The notes under the pieces are model-generated. The model was given only the letters and a program-made list of their open reading frames with translations. It was not told the origin of the DNA and did not search any database. 64,000 nucleotides of DNA from Modestobacter sp. VKM Ac-2977 (GTDB taxonomy: Bacteria > Actinomycetota > Actinomycetes > Mycobacteriales > Geodermatophilaceae): positions 62,001 through 126,000 of the forward strand of contig NZ_JAPVBQ010000004.1 in NCBI RefSeq assembly GCF_026968045.1, written 5' to 3'. A program made the position numbers and the translations under genes. Position 1 is the first letter of the stretch, and every line of letters starts with the position of its first letter. Shown in pieces: positions 9,021-17,821 of the stretch.

Positions 9021-12000
9021 TCAGGAGGCCTGCAGCTCGCGCAGCCGCTGGCTGATCACCCCGGTGATGCCGTCGCCGCGCATGCTCACGCCGTAGAGCG
9101 CGTCGGCGATCTCCATGGTCCGCTTCTGGTGGGTGATCACGATCAGCTGCGAGGTGTCCCGGAGCTGCTCGATCAGGGTGAGCAGCCGGCCGAGGTTGAC
9201 GTCGTCCAGCGCCGCCTCGACCTCGTCCAGCACGTAGAACGGCGAGGGCCGGGCGCGGAAGATGGCGACGAGCAGCGCCACGGCGGTCAGCGACCGCTCG
9301 CCGCCGGACAGCAGGGACAGCCGTTTCACCTTCTTGCCCGGCGGCCGGGCCTCCACCTCCACGCCGGTGGTCAGCAGGTTCTCCGGGTCGGTGAGGAAGA
9401 TCCGCCCCTCCCCTCCGGGGAACAGCGTGGCGAAGACCTGCTCGAACTCCCGCTGGGTGTCGGCGAAGGCCTCGGCGAACACCTGGTGGATGCGGGCGTC
9501 GACCTCGCGGACCACGGTCAGCAGGTCACGGCGCGTGGCCTTGAGGTCCTCGAGCTGGGTGGCCAGGAAGGTGTGCCGCTCCTCCAGGGCCGCGAACTCC
9601 TCCAGCGCCAGCGGGTTCACCTTGCCCAGCGCGGCGAGATCCCGCTCGGCCCGCGCCGCCCGGCGCTCCTGCGCGCTGCGGTCGTAGGGCACCGGCTGGG
9701 GCTCGGGCTCCCCCGCCGCGTCGGCTGCGGCCAGCTGCGCCTGGGTCGGGGCCACCGGTGCGGCCGGCCCGTACTCGGCGAGCAGGGTCGGCAGGTCGAC
9801 GCCGTACTCCTCGGCTGCCCGGGACTCCAGCGCCTCGATCCGCAGCCGCTGCTCGGCGCGGGCCACCTCGTCGCGGTGCACCTCGTCGGTGAGCCGGTCG
9901 AGCTCCGCGGTGTGCTCGCGCACCCGGGCCCGGACCACCAGCAGCTCGGCCTCCCGCCCGGTCCGCGCCTCGGCCAGCGCATCCCGCTCGGCGGCCGCCC
10001 GGGCGAGTGAGGTCGCCAGGGCGGTGAGCGCCTCCTCGGCGCCGGCCCGCACCTCCGCGGCCACCCGGGCACCGCGCTCGCGGGCGACCCGGGCGGCGGC
10101 GGCCCGCTCGCGCGCCGCCCGCTCCTGCCGGGCCTGCCGGCGCAGCGACTCGGCCCGGCCGGCCAGCGACCGGGCCCGCTCCTCGGCCGTGCGCACCGCC
10201 AGCCGGGCCTCGGTCTCGGCCTGCCGGGCAGCGGTCGCCTCGGCGCGCAGCCGGTCGCGCTCGTCGGTGGCGGGCTCCTCCTCCATCGGCGCGGCCTCGG
10301 CCGCGGCCAGCCGCTCCTCCAGCTCGACCAGCCCGGCCACGGCCTGCTCGCGCGCCTGCTCGGCGCGCACCCGGGCGGCGTCCAGCCGCTCTGCCTCGGC
10401 CACGGCCGACCGCGCCGCGGCACCGAGCTCGGCGAGCTCGGCAGCGGCCGCCGAGCGGGCCCGGTCGCCGGCCTGCCGGGCGGCGAGGGCGGCGTCGACG
10501 TCGGCCGAGCGGGCGGTGGCGGCCTCCCGGGCCCGGGTCAGCTCGTCGGCCAGCTGGACGGCGTGCGCGGCCGCCCGGTCGAGCTCGGCGGCGGCCTCGT
10601 CGACCCGCGCGCGCACCTCCAGCCCCGAGGGGGCGTTGGCCTGGCCCCCCACCGACCAGTCGGCGCCCAGCAGGTCACCGGTGTCGGTGACCGCCCGGAC
10701 ACGGGGGTGGGTGCGCACGAGGGAGACGGCGGCCGGCAGGTCGGGGACGACGGCGACCCGCTCCAGCGCCCGGGCCAGCGCCGGCGCGAGCTCGACGGGC
10801 GCCTCGACCAGGTCGAGGGCCCAGCGGGCGCCGGCGGGCAGCTCGGGCCAGCCGTCCCGGGAGACCGCCGGGAGCCCACCGGTGACCAGCAGGCCCGCGC
10901 GGCCCCCGTCGTTGCGGGCCAGGTGGGTGAGCACCGCGGCCGCCTGCTCGACCCCGGCGACCACGACCGCGTCGGCCAGCCCGCCGAGGGCGGCGGCCAG
11001 CGCGACCTCGGCCCCGGGCTGGACGGTCAGCCGGTCGGGCACCGGGCCCAGCACCCCGGGCAGGGCGGCAGCGAGCACCGCGGCGGCGCCGTCGGCCGGT
11101 GCCAGACCGAGGGCGAGGGCGTCGCGGCGCGCCTGCCAGCCGGCCCGGTCGCGCTCGGCGGCGCGCTCGGCCGCGGCGAGCTCGGTGACCGCCCGGGCGG
11201 CCTCGGTGTGCGCGGTGACGGCGGCGGCGTGCGCGGCGGCCTGCCCCTCGTCCCCGCCGGCGTCGGCGCTCAGTTCGTCGCGCCGGGCGGTCAGCCGGTC
11301 GCTGGCGACCTCGGCCCGGTCGGCGGCCTCGGTCGCGGCAGCGGCCAGCCGCTCGATCTCGGCCTCCCCGGCCGCGGCGCGGGACCGCCCCGCGGCCACC
11401 TGCCCGGAGAGGCGGGCCAGCTGCTCCCGCCGGTCGGCCAGTGCCCGGGCGGCGGCGACCAGCGCCCGTTCGGCCTCGGCCAGCGCCGTCTCGACCTCCC
11501 CGCGGACGGCCACGGCGGTGTCCAGCCGGGCCCGCTCGGCCTCCAGGGAGGCGGCCAGCTCACGCTCGGTGGCGTCGACCCGGTCCGCCTCGGCGTCCAG
11601 CTGGTCGGGGTCCCGGCCCCCGGGAGCGGCGGCCGGGACCGCAGCGAGGTGGCGGTGCCGCTCGGCGGCGAGCTGCGCGACGCTGCGGAACCGCTCGGCG
11701 AGCGTGGACAGCCGGAACCAGCTGTCCTGGGCAGCGGCCAGCACCGGGGCGTCGGCGGCGAGCTGCCGTTCCAGCGCCGACTCGTTGCCGGCGGCCTCGC
11801 CCAGCGCCGTCTCGACGATGGCCCGCCGGGCGCGGGCCGCGGTCTCGTCGGCGATGTCGGCGTCCAGTGCGTCGCGCAGGTCGACCAGGTCGTCGGCGAG
11901 CAGCCGCAACCGGGCGTCGCGCAGGTCGGCCTGGACCCCGGCGGCGCGGCGGGCGACCTCGGCCTGCCGGCCCAGCGGCTTCAGCTGCCGGCGCAGCTCG

Positions 12001-12587
12001 GCGGTGAGGTCGCCCAGGCGGTCGAGGTTGGCCTGCATCGCGTCGAGCTTGCGGAGCGCCTTCTCCTTGCGCTTGCGGTGCTTCAGGACGCCGGCGGCCT
12101 CCTCGACGAAGGCCCGCCGGTCCTCCGGGCGACCGGACAGCACGGCGTCCAGCTGCCCCTGGCCGACGATGACGTGCATCTCCCGGCCGATGCCGGAGTC
12201 GCTGAGCAGCTCCTGGACGTCGAGCAACCGCACCTTGTCGCCGTTGATCTCGTACTCGCTCTCCCCGGAGCGGTACATGCGGCGGGTGATCGAGACCTCG
12301 GTGTAGTCGATCGGCAGGGCGCCGTCGGCGTTGTCGATCGTGAGCGTCACCTCGGCGCGGCCGAGCGCCGGCCGGCCGGCGGTGCCGGCGAAGATGACGT
12401 CCTCCATCTTGCCGCCGCGCAAGCTCTTGGCGCCCTGCTCACCGAGCACCCAGGCGATGGCGTCGACGACGTTGGACTTCCCCGAGCCGTTGGGCCCGAC
12501 GACGGCGGTGATGCCCCGCTCCAGGCGCAGCGTCGTCGGTGACGCGAAGGACTTGAAGCCCTTGAGCGTCAGGCTGGACAGGTGCAC
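9021..12587 (-). CDS. smc: Chromosome segregation ATPase SMC
   Basis: Condensin subunit of 1188 residues that organises and segregates the chromosome. The N-terminal ATPase half has GPNGSGKSNVVDAIAW (Walker A). Long Ala/Arg/Glu-rich coiled coils flank a hinge near 490-640. The C-terminal half has LLSGGERSLTAVALL (signature) and FYVLDEVEAALDD (Walker B). The length matches the family. Its codons are extremely Ala/Arg-rich, which makes a false 805-residue frame on the other strand. ScpA and ScpB are not nearby. Confidence 0.98.
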   Translation of the reverse strand: MHLSSLTLKGFKSFASPTTLRLERGITAVVGPNGSGKSNVVDAIAWVLGEQGAKSLRGGKMEDVIFAGTAGRPALGRAEVTLTIDNADGALPIDYTEVSITRRMYRSGESEYEINGDKVRLLDVQELLSDSGIGREMHVIVGQGQLDAVLSGRPEDRRAFVEEAAGVLKHRKRKEKALRKLDAMQANLDRLGDLTAELRRQLKPLGRQAEVARRAAGVQADLRDARLRLLADDLVDLRDALDADIADETAARARRAIVETALGEAAGNESALERQLAADAPVLAAAQDSWFRLSTLAERFRSVAQLAAERHRHLAAVPAAAPGGRDPDQLDAEADRVDATERELAASLEAERARLDTAVAVRGEVETALAEAERALVAAARALADRREQLARLSGQVAAGRSRAAAGEAEIERLAAAATEAADRAEVASDRLTARRDELSADAGGDEGQAAAHAAAVTAHTEAARAVTELAAAERAAERDRAGWQARRDALALGLAPADGAAAVLAAALPGVLGPVPDRLTVQPGAEVALAAALGGLADAVVVAGVEQAAAVLTHLARNDGGRAGLLVTGGLPAVSRDGWPELPAGARWALDLVEAPVELAPALARALERVAVVPDLPAAVSLVRTHPRVRAVTDTGDLLGADWSVGGQANAPSGLEVRARVDEAAAELDRAAAHAVQLADELTRAREAATARSADVDAALAARQAGDRARSAAAAELAELGAAARSAVAEAERLDAARVRAEQAREQAVAGLVELEERLAAAEAAPMEEEPATDERDRLRAEATAARQAETEARLAVRTAEERARSLAGRAESLRRQARQERAARERAAAARVARERGARVAAEVRAGAEEALTALATSLARAAAERDALAEARTGREAELLVVRARVREHTAELDRLTDEVHRDEVARAEQRLRIEALESRAAEEYGVDLPTLLAEYGPAAPVAPTQAQLAAADAAGEPEPQPVPYDRSAQERRAARAERDLAALGKVNPLALEEFAALEERHTFLATQLEDLKATRRDLLTVVREVDARIHQVFAEAFADTQREFEQVFATLFPGGEGRIFLTDPENLLTTGVEVEARPPGKKVKRLSLLSGGERSLTAVALLVAIFRARPSPFYVLDEVEAALDDVNLGRLLTLIEQLRDTSQLIVITHQKRTMEIADALYGVSMRGDGITGVISQRLRELQAS

Positions 12588-12665
12588 GGTGGAGAGACTC
12601 CCGGGGAGGTACGACGGTCCTGCTCAGCGCAGGGCAGCCCCATCCTCACCCACGACGCGCCGATC

Positions 12666-12692
12666 ACCCCTCCCGCTGTGCACGGGAGGGGT
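12666..12692 (-). terminator. Hairpin downstream of the 63-aa coiled-coil gene
   Basis: A perfect 10-bp inverted repeat (ACCCCTCCCG and its complement) with a 7-nt loop lies 19 bp past the stop of the minus-strand gene that ends at 12711. There is no U-run, as is common for actinobacterial terminators. Confidence 0.6.
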
Positions 12693-12710
12693 GGGTGGGA
12701 CGGAGGTGGT

Positions 12711-12902
12711 CTACGCGAGGACGGGGTCGGCCGACTCGTGGGCCATGCTGAGCAGCTCGCGGGCGATCGCCGCGTCGCGCTCCTCGCGGAGGGCGGCGAG
12801 CTGCGCCTCGAGCCGGCGCACCTTCGCCCGGAGGGCGGCGTTCTCCTCGGCTGCTCGAAGCTCGTGCGGAGCGACGACGGAACCGAACAGGGCCTTGGCC
12901 AT
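12711..12902 (-). CDS. Small conserved coiled-coil protein (63 aa)
   Basis: A short protein starting MAKALFG and continuing with a single charged helix, residues about 15-50, rich in Glu, Arg, Ala and Leu at heptad spacing (ALRAKVRRLEAQLAALREER). The start ATG is preceded by an AAGG-containing stretch, and a strong hairpin follows the stop, so it looks like an independent gene. I recall similar short proteins beginning MAKALxG with one coiled coil in many actinobacteria, but I know no function for them. A role as an adaptor or in cell division is conceivable but unsupported. Confidence 0.75.
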   Translation of the reverse strand: MAKALFGSVVAPHELRAAEENAALRAKVRRLEAQLAALREERDAAIARELLSMAHESADPVLA

Positions 12903-13051
12903 GGCTCAGCGGCCTTTCACTGCAAGAGGGATGTCCCGTCGCACCGCCGGAGGGCGGTCTGCGCGGGCTGGCGTCCTCAGGGTGACACCAGCCACGACCT
13001 GGGTCAACGGCAGTGCGGGGGCGTCACCGTGTCAGGGGGATGTCGCCTTCG

Positions 13052-13327
13052 TCACCCCACGGTGAAGTCCGGCACCCCTTCGGCATCCTCGTCCCGGTGT
13101 TCCACCGCGGTCACCGAACCCGGGGCGCGCGGCCCGGAGAGCTCGGCGAGCACGGCCCGCACGTCGTCGTCCGGCCCCTCGAGGACCACCTCCACCCGGC
13201 CGTCGGGCAGGTTCGTCGCGGACCCGGTCAGCCCGCGCGCGCTCGCCGCCTCGCGCACGAACCAGCGGTAGCCGACGCCCTGCACCTGCCCGTCGACCAA
13301 CGCGACCACCCGCCGAGGCGTGCTCAT
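13052..13327 (-). CDS. acyP: Acylphosphatase
   Basis: Small enzyme of 91 residues hydrolysing acyl phosphates. The family motif [14 protein letters not shown] (residues 15-28) carries the catalytic Arg, and the Asn of [15 protein letters not shown] (about 37-51) supplies the second catalytic residue. The ATG at 13327 overlaps the mutM stop by 4 bp, so it is the last gene of the rnc-mutM-acyP run. The gene next to smc and mutM is a conserved actinobacterial position. Confidence 0.94.
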   Translation of the reverse strand: MSTPRRVVALVDGQVQGVGYRWFVREAASARGLTGSATNLPDGRVEVVLEGPDDDVRAVLAELSGPRAPGSVTAVEHRDEDAEGVPDFTVG

Positions 13328-14202
13328 CGGGCCGAGCGGGCGCGCGGCCGGGGCTGGCACTGCGGGCAGCTGTAGCTGGACCGGTTCATGAAGGACTCCC
13401 GGCGGATCGGGGTGCCACACCGTGGACACGGTCGGTCCACCTGGCCGTACACGGCCAGGTGCCGGGAGAAGTACCCGCTCTGCCCGTTGACGTCGACGTA
13501 GAGCGAGTCGAAGGAGGTGCCGCCCTGCGCCAGGCTCTCGCCGAGCACGTCGCGCACCCCCTCCAGCAGGTCGCTCACCTGGGCGCGGGTGAGCTTGTCG
13601 GTCGGCCGGGCGCCGTGCAGCCGGGCCCGCCACAGCGACTCGTCGGCGTAGATGTTGCCGATCCCGCCGATCAGCGTCTGGTCCAGCAGCGCCCGCTTGA
13701 CCTCGGTGTGCCGGCGGCGGAGGGCGGCGCTGAAGGCGTCGACGTCGAACCCGGGGTCCAGGGGGTCGGTGGCGATGTGCGCCAGCCGCGCCGGGAGGCC
13801 ATCGCCCGGGGCATCCTCCACCGCCAGCCCACCGAAGGTCCGCTGGTCGACGAAGCGCAGCTCCCGGCCGCCGTCGGTGAACCGGAACCTGGCCCGCAGG
13901 TGCACCTCGTCGGGCTCGGCGGGCTTCTCCACCAGCAGCTGGCCGCTCATGCCCAGGTGGGCGACGAGTGCCCGCCCGGACGGCGCGCCGTCCGGCTCGG
14001 CCAGGGGCAGCCAGAGGTACTTGCCGCGACGGTGTGCGGCGGTGAGCGTCCGGCCGGTGAGCGCGGCGACGAAGTGCTCGGCCCCCTCCAGGTGCCGGCG
14101 CACCGCGCGGGGGTGGTGCACCTCGACCTGACGGACCGTCCGGCCGGCGACCCAGCGTTCCAGGCCCCGGCGGACGACCTCGACCTCAGGCAGCTCCGGC
14201 AC
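13324..14202 (-). CDS. mutM: Formamidopyrimidine-DNA glycosylase MutM (Fpg)
   Basis: Base-excision repair glycosylase/AP lyase of 292 residues removing 8-oxoguanine. The mature N-terminus PELPEVEVV supplies the catalytic Pro and Glu. [10 protein letters not shown] holds the conserved Lys, [15 protein letters not shown] forms the helix-two-turn-helix, and the C-terminal zinc finger reads CPRCGTPI and CPQCQ. All key residues are present. It overlaps acyP by 4 bp and follows rnc by 3 bp, so the three genes are probably co-transcribed. Confidence 0.97.
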   Translation of the reverse strand: MPELPEVEVVRRGLERWVAGRTVRQVEVHHPRAVRRHLEGAEHFVAALTGRTLTAAHRRGKYLWLPLAEPDGAPSGRALVAHLGMSGQLLVEKPAEPDEVHLRARFRFTDGGRELRFVDQRTFGGLAVEDAPGDGLPARLAHIATDPLDPGFDVDAFSAALRRRHTEVKRALLDQTLIGGIGNIYADESLWRARLHGARPTDKLTRAQVSDLLEGVRDVLGESLAQGGTSFDSLYVDVNGQSGYFSRHLAVYGQVDRPCPRCGTPIRRESFMNRSSYSCPQCQPRPRARSAR

Positions 14203-14205
14203 GGC

Positions 14206-15024
14206 TCAGTCCCGCGTCGGTCCGCCGTCGGCCGACAGGGCGCGCCAGGCCGTCTCGGCGGCCTCCTGCTCGGCGGCCTTCTTCGTCTTGCCGGCCCCCG
14301 ATCCGCGCACCTCACCGGCCAGCAGCACGGCAGCGGTGAAGGTCTTGGCGTGGTCGGGCCCCTCGTCCTCCACCTCGTAGACCGGTGCGCCCAGCCCCCG
14401 GGACGCGCCGAGCTCCTGGAGGCTGGTCTTCCAGTCCAGGCCCGCGCCACGGGTGGCCGACTCGGCCAGCAACGGGTCGAACAGCCGGTGCACGACCGTC
14501 GCCGCGGTGTCCAGCCCCTGACCGAGGTGGACCGCACCGATCAGCGCCTCGAGCGCGTCGGCCAGGATCGAGTCCTTCTCCCGGCCGCCGGTGGCCTGTT
14601 CACCCCGGCCCAGCAGCAGGTGCGGCCCGATGCCCCCTTCGCCGAGGGACCGGGAGACCCGGGCCAGCGAGGTCATGTTGACCACCGAGGCACGCAGCTT
14701 CGCCAGCTGGCCCTCGGGCAGATCGGGGTGGCTGCGGTACAGCTCGTCGGTGACCACCAGGCCGAGCACCGAGTCGCCGAGGAACTCCAGGCGTTCGTTG
14801 GTCGGCAGCCCACCGTTCTCGTAGGCGTAGGACCGGTGGGTCAGGGCCAGCGCGAGCAGGTCACCGGAGAGCTCCAGGCCCAGCGCGTCGAGCAGCCAGC
14901 GGGCCGCCCGTTCGGCGTGGGCGGCACCGCCCGCGGGCACACGGACACCGGCGTCCTGGGCCCCGGACTCCCCGGGGAGGGAGTCCGGCACCGAGGACGC
15001 CGGTGCGCTGGTCGTCTGCGCCAC
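14206..15024 (-). CDS. rnc: Ribonuclease III
   Basis: Double-strand-specific endoribonuclease for rRNA and mRNA processing. The catalytic domain has [14 protein letters not shown] and the second metal site [14 protein letters not shown]; a double-stranded RNA-binding domain follows (about 185-262). The start is uncertain. GTG at 15024 gives 272 residues with a disordered N-terminus beginning within 20 bp of the rpmF stop. GTG at 14940 would give 244 residues, nearer the usual length, with AGGA upstream. Upstream extension into rpmF is rejected because rpmF is clearly coding there. Confidence 0.95.
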   Translation of the reverse strand: MAQTTSAPASSVPDSLPGESGAQDAGVRVPAGGAAHAERAARWLLDALGLELSGDLLALALTHRSYAYENGGLPTNERLEFLGDSVLGLVVTDELYRSHPDLPEGQLAKLRASVVNMTSLARVSRSLGEGGIGPHLLLGRGEQATGGREKDSILADALEALIGAVHLGQGLDTAATVVHRLFDPLLAESATRGAGLDWKTSLQELGASRGLGAPVYEVEDEGPDHAKTFTAAVLLAGEVRGSGAGKTKKAAEQEAAETAWRALSADGGPTRD

Positions 15025-15040
15025 GCCGGAGCTGCGCAGG

Positions 15041-15220
15041 TCAGACCGAGAGGACCTGGCGACCGTCGTGCTGGCCGCAGGTGGGGCACGCCTGGTGCGG
15101 CGGCTTGAGCTCACGGCAGGCCGCGTTGGGGCAGGGTGCCAGCGTGGGGGCCGTGGCCTTCCACTGCGACCGGCGAGCACGGGTGTTGCTCCGGGACATC
15201 TTCCTCTTCGGAACGGCCAC
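15041..15220 (-). CDS. rpmF: 50S ribosomal protein L32
   Basis: Ribosomal protein of 59 residues: [20 protein letters not shown] is the family N-terminus. It keeps a zinc-ribbon (CPNAAC and CPTCG), so this is the zinc-binding (C+) form. GTG at 15220 starts 2 bp after the stop of the DUF177 gene, and its ribosome-binding site (GAGGAG) lies inside the last codons of that gene, so the two are translationally linked. The DUF177-rpmF-rnc order is typical of bacteria. Confidence 0.97.
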   Translation of the reverse strand: MAVPKRKMSRSNTRARRSQWKATAPTLAPCPNAACRELKPPHQACPTCGQHDGRQVLSV

Positions 15221-15222
15221 GG

Positions 15223-15948
15223 TCAGTTCTCCTCTGGGTCGGTGCGGTGGGTGGACCCCGGCTGGGGTCCGGCCGCGCTGTCGGTCGGTTCGGCACTGTC
15301 GGCCGTCCCGGTGAACCGGGCTGCGAGCCCTGCCCACCGGGGGTCGAGCACCTCGTGGGAGTGGTCGGCAGGGAGGTCGTCGAGCCGCTCGCCGCAGTCG
15401 ACGCACAGGCCGGCGCAGTCGGGCCGGCAGGTGGGCGACAACGGCAGGGTGAGGACGACGGTGTCACGGACCAGCGGAGCGAGGTCGAGCCGGTCGCCGT
15501 CGATGCGGCGCACCTCGTCCTCGCCGCTGGTGGCCTCGGTGGTGCTGCCCGCGTAGGCGTACAGCTCCTGGACGTCGAGCGTCAGGGTGTCCTCGACCGG
15601 CTCGAGGCAGCGGGCGCACTGGCCGGTGACCGGCAGCTCGACCTGGCCGCTGACCAGGACGCCCTCCATCACCGACTCCAGGCGCAGGCGGAGCTCGACC
15701 GGAGCGCCCTGGGGGACCCCGATCATCTCCACTCCCCAGCCGCTCAGGGCCGGGAGGGTCTTCTCCCACTCGCGCATCGAGCCGGCGCGGCGACCGAGCT
15801 CCCGGAGGTCGACCTTCCAGGCCTTCTCGGCGGCCTTCTCGGCCGGCGTGGGGAGCGGCTTGTCGACGGGGTCGCCGACCGGACGCCGGACGTCGGTGGA
15901 CGCAGCGTCGGAGGACGGCCCCGTGGAGCGCGCAGAGGAAGCAGGCAT
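15223..15948 (-). CDS. DUF177 (YceD) family protein
   Basis: Conserved protein of 241 residues, encoded upstream of rpmF in most bacteria and linked to 23S rRNA or ribosome biogenesis in E. coli and plants. Two Cys pairs are visible: GQCARCLEP (about 109-117) and [16 protein letters not shown] (about 171-187), the second matching the C-terminal motif of the family. The N-terminal 40 residues and the C-terminal 35 are Ser/Pro/Asp-rich and probably disordered. Rv2926c is the corresponding gene in Mycobacterium tuberculosis. Confidence 0.92.
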   Translation of the reverse strand: MPASSARSTGPSSDAASTDVRRPVGDPVDKPLPTPAEKAAEKAWKVDLRELGRRAGSMREWEKTLPALSGWGVEMIGVPQGAPVELRLRLESVMEGVLVSGQVELPVTGQCARCLEPVEDTLTLDVQELYAYAGSTTEATSGEDEVRRIDGDRLDLAPLVRDTVVLTLPLSPTCRPDCAGLCVDCGERLDDLPADHSHEVLDPRWAGLAARFTGTADSAEPTDSAAGPQPGSTHRTDPEEN

Positions 15949-16091
15949 GTCGGTACTCGTCGTCGTCGATGGTGGGGGCGCCGGCGCGGGGCCCGCGCCG
16001 GACGGGCACGCGGGACGGCAGCAGCCGGACAGACGTCCAGCCTACCCGATCCCCCGGTCCGCCCTTCCCGGTCAGGGGGTGGGCGGAGCGG

Positions 16092-16781
16092 TCACGGGCT
16101 GCGGAGGTTGTCCCGGGCCTTGTCCACCGAACGCGCCATGTGCGCCAGGGTGTTCCCGAAGTCGGCCAGCCGGCTGTCGACGTAGTCGTCGACCTCGGCC
16201 CGCATCCGGGCCACCTCGGCCACGGTCTGGGCACCGAGCTCGTCGGCCCGGTCGACCGCGGTGCGGTACACCTCGGTCTCGGTGAGCAGCCGCTCGTGCT
16301 CGGCCTGGCCGGCGGCGATCAGCTCGGCACGCTGCTCCTGGCCGTCCTGCACCAGCTGGTCGCGCAGCCGGCGGGCCTCGGCGAGCAGCTCCTCGGCCTC
16401 CTCCTCGGCCTGGGCCAGCAGCTCGTCGGCCTGGGCCTGCGCCTCGGTGAGGATCTCGTCCCGCTGGCGGCGGGCGGTGCCGACCAGCTCCTCCCGCTGC
16501 CGGCGGGCGGCCACGACGACCTGCTCGCTCTCGCTGCGGGTGCGGCCGGTGAGCCGCTCGGCCTCGGCCTGCGCCTGCTGCAGGATCTCGGCGCGTTGCT
16601 CGACGATCGCCCCGGCCTGCTGGACCTCCTCGGGGAGGTTCTCCCGGAGGTCGTCGAGCAGGTCGAGCAGGTGGTCGCGCGGCACCATGCAGGAGCTGGA
16701 CATCGGCACGCTGCGGGCGTTCTCGATGACCGTCGTCAGCTCGTCGACGGTCTCGTAGAGCCGGTACACGACCTCGGTCAC
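16092..16781 (-). CDS. sepIVA: DivIVA-like septation factor SepIVA
   Basis: Cytoplasmic coiled-coil protein of 229 residues. A short N-terminal segment (MTEVVYRLYETVDELTTVIE, then a short loop) leads into a continuous helix from about 45 to 225, rich in Glu, Ala, Arg and Gln. It matches the Rv2927c/MSMEG_2416 family, named SepIVA in Mycobacterium, which is needed for septation and polar growth. Its place between coaD and DUF177 agrees. The stop of coaD overlaps its start by 4 bp. The assignment rests on sequence type and neighbourhood. Confidence 0.82.
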   Translation of the reverse strand: MTEVVYRLYETVDELTTVIENARSVPMSSSCMVPRDHLLDLLDDLRENLPEEVQQAGAIVEQRAEILQQAQAEAERLTGRTRSESEQVVVAARRQREELVGTARRQRDEILTEAQAQADELLAQAEEEAEELLAEARRLRDQLVQDGQEQRAELIAAGQAEHERLLTETEVYRTAVDRADELGAQTVAEVARMRAEVDDYVDSRLADFGNTLAHMARSVDKARDNLRSP

Positions 16782-17263
16782 GACTGCCTCCCCCTCGACT
16801 GGGCCACCAGCCGGTCGTTGACCGCCTTGGGGACCAGGGACGACACGTCGCCGCCGAAGCGGGCGATCTGCTTGACCAGGCTGGAGGACAGGTGCCCGAC
16901 CTGGGGTGCGGTGGGCACGAACAGCGTCTCGACCGCGGCGAGCTCACGGTTCATCTGGGCCATCTGCAGCTCGTACTCGAAGTCACCGACGGCCCGCAGA
17001 CCCTTGACGATGACCGGGATCTGGTTGGCCAGGCAGTAGTCGACGAGCAGTCCCTCGAAGCTGTCGACCGTGACGTTGGGCAGGTCGACGACCGCCTCAC
17101 GCAGCAGCGACATCCGCTCGTCGACGTCGAACAGGCCCGCCTTGCCCGGGTTGACCAGCACGGCCACGACCAGCTCGTCGTACAGGCCGGCGGCGCGCGC
17201 GATCACGTCGACATGGCCGTTGGTGACCGGGTCGAACGAACCGGGACAGACCGCTCGCCTCAC
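16778..17263 (-). CDS. coaD: Phosphopantetheine adenylyltransferase
   Basis: Penultimate step of coenzyme A synthesis: 4'-phosphopantetheine plus ATP gives dephospho-CoA. The 161-residue protein has the nucleotidyltransferase motif CPGSFDPVTNGHVDVI (residues 6-21, with the TxxH-like NGH), KGLRAVGDFEYELQMAQMNR, and the C-terminal SSSLVKQIARFGGDV. The length is standard. It overlaps both neighbours by 4 bp (rsmD upstream, sepIVA downstream), so the run rsmD-coaD-sepIVA is one coupled unit. Confidence 0.98.
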   Translation of the reverse strand: MRRAVCPGSFDPVTNGHVDVIARAAGLYDELVVAVLVNPGKAGLFDVDERMSLLREAVVDLPNVTVDSFEGLLVDYCLANQIPVIVKGLRAVGDFEYELQMAQMNRELAAVETLFVPTAPQVGHLSSSLVKQIARFGGDVSSLVPKAVNDRLVAQSRGRQS

Positions 17264-17814
17264 GACAAGCGACCGTACCGGAGCACCGCCTCTCCGTACC
17301 GACGATCACGCAGTCCGTCGAAGGGTGTCGGCCACGCGAAGGGGTGGTCACGGCTGGACCGCTCCACCACGACGACCGCATCCGGGGCCAGCCACCCCCG
17401 TTCGACCAGCGAACCGAGCACGCCCAGCACCTCCTCGTCGGGGGTGGAGTAGGGCGGGTCGGCGAACACCAGGTCGAAGGCGGCCGGGGGCTGACCCCCG
17501 ACGACCGTCGGCACGCTGCCGGGCAGCACCACGGCACCGGGCAGCCCCACGACGGCGATGTTGGCGCGCAGCACCGGCAGCACCCCGCCCCCGGACTCGA
17601 CGAAGAACGCCTCCGCCGCCCCGCGGGACAGGGCTTCCAGCCCGAGGGCACCCGAGCCCGCGTAGAGGTCGAGCACCCGGGCGCCCTCGACGTCCAGCAG
17701 CGACCCGAGGGAGTTGAACAGGCCCTCCCGGGCGCGGTCGCCGGTGGGCCTGACCCCGGTGCGGGGGACCTTGAGCCGGCGGCCACCCGCGACCCCGGAG
17801 ATCAGCCTGGTCAT
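17260..17814 (-). CDS. rsmD: 16S rRNA m2G966 methyltransferase RsmD
   Basis: SAM-dependent methyltransferase of 184 residues acting on the 30S subunit. MTRLISGVAGGRRLKVP is the family N-terminus and fixes the start at 17814. VLDLYAGSGALGLEALSRGA binds SAM and DLVFADPPYSTP is the DPPY catalytic motif. It follows recG by 7 bp and precedes coaD with a 4-bp overlap. Confidence 0.96.
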   Translation of the reverse strand: MTRLISGVAGGRRLKVPRTGVRPTGDRAREGLFNSLGSLLDVEGARVLDLYAGSGALGLEALSRGAAEAFFVESGGGVLPVLRANIAVVGLPGAVVLPGSVPTVVGGQPPAAFDLVFADPPYSTPDEEVLGVLGSLVERGWLAPDAVVVVERSSRDHPFAWPTPFDGLRDRRYGEAVLRYGRLS

Positions 17815-17821
17815 GCGCTCT

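Noticed and set aside
15041-15180. rnc start upstream of 15024
   Set aside because: That stretch encodes L32 in another frame with all its zinc cysteines.
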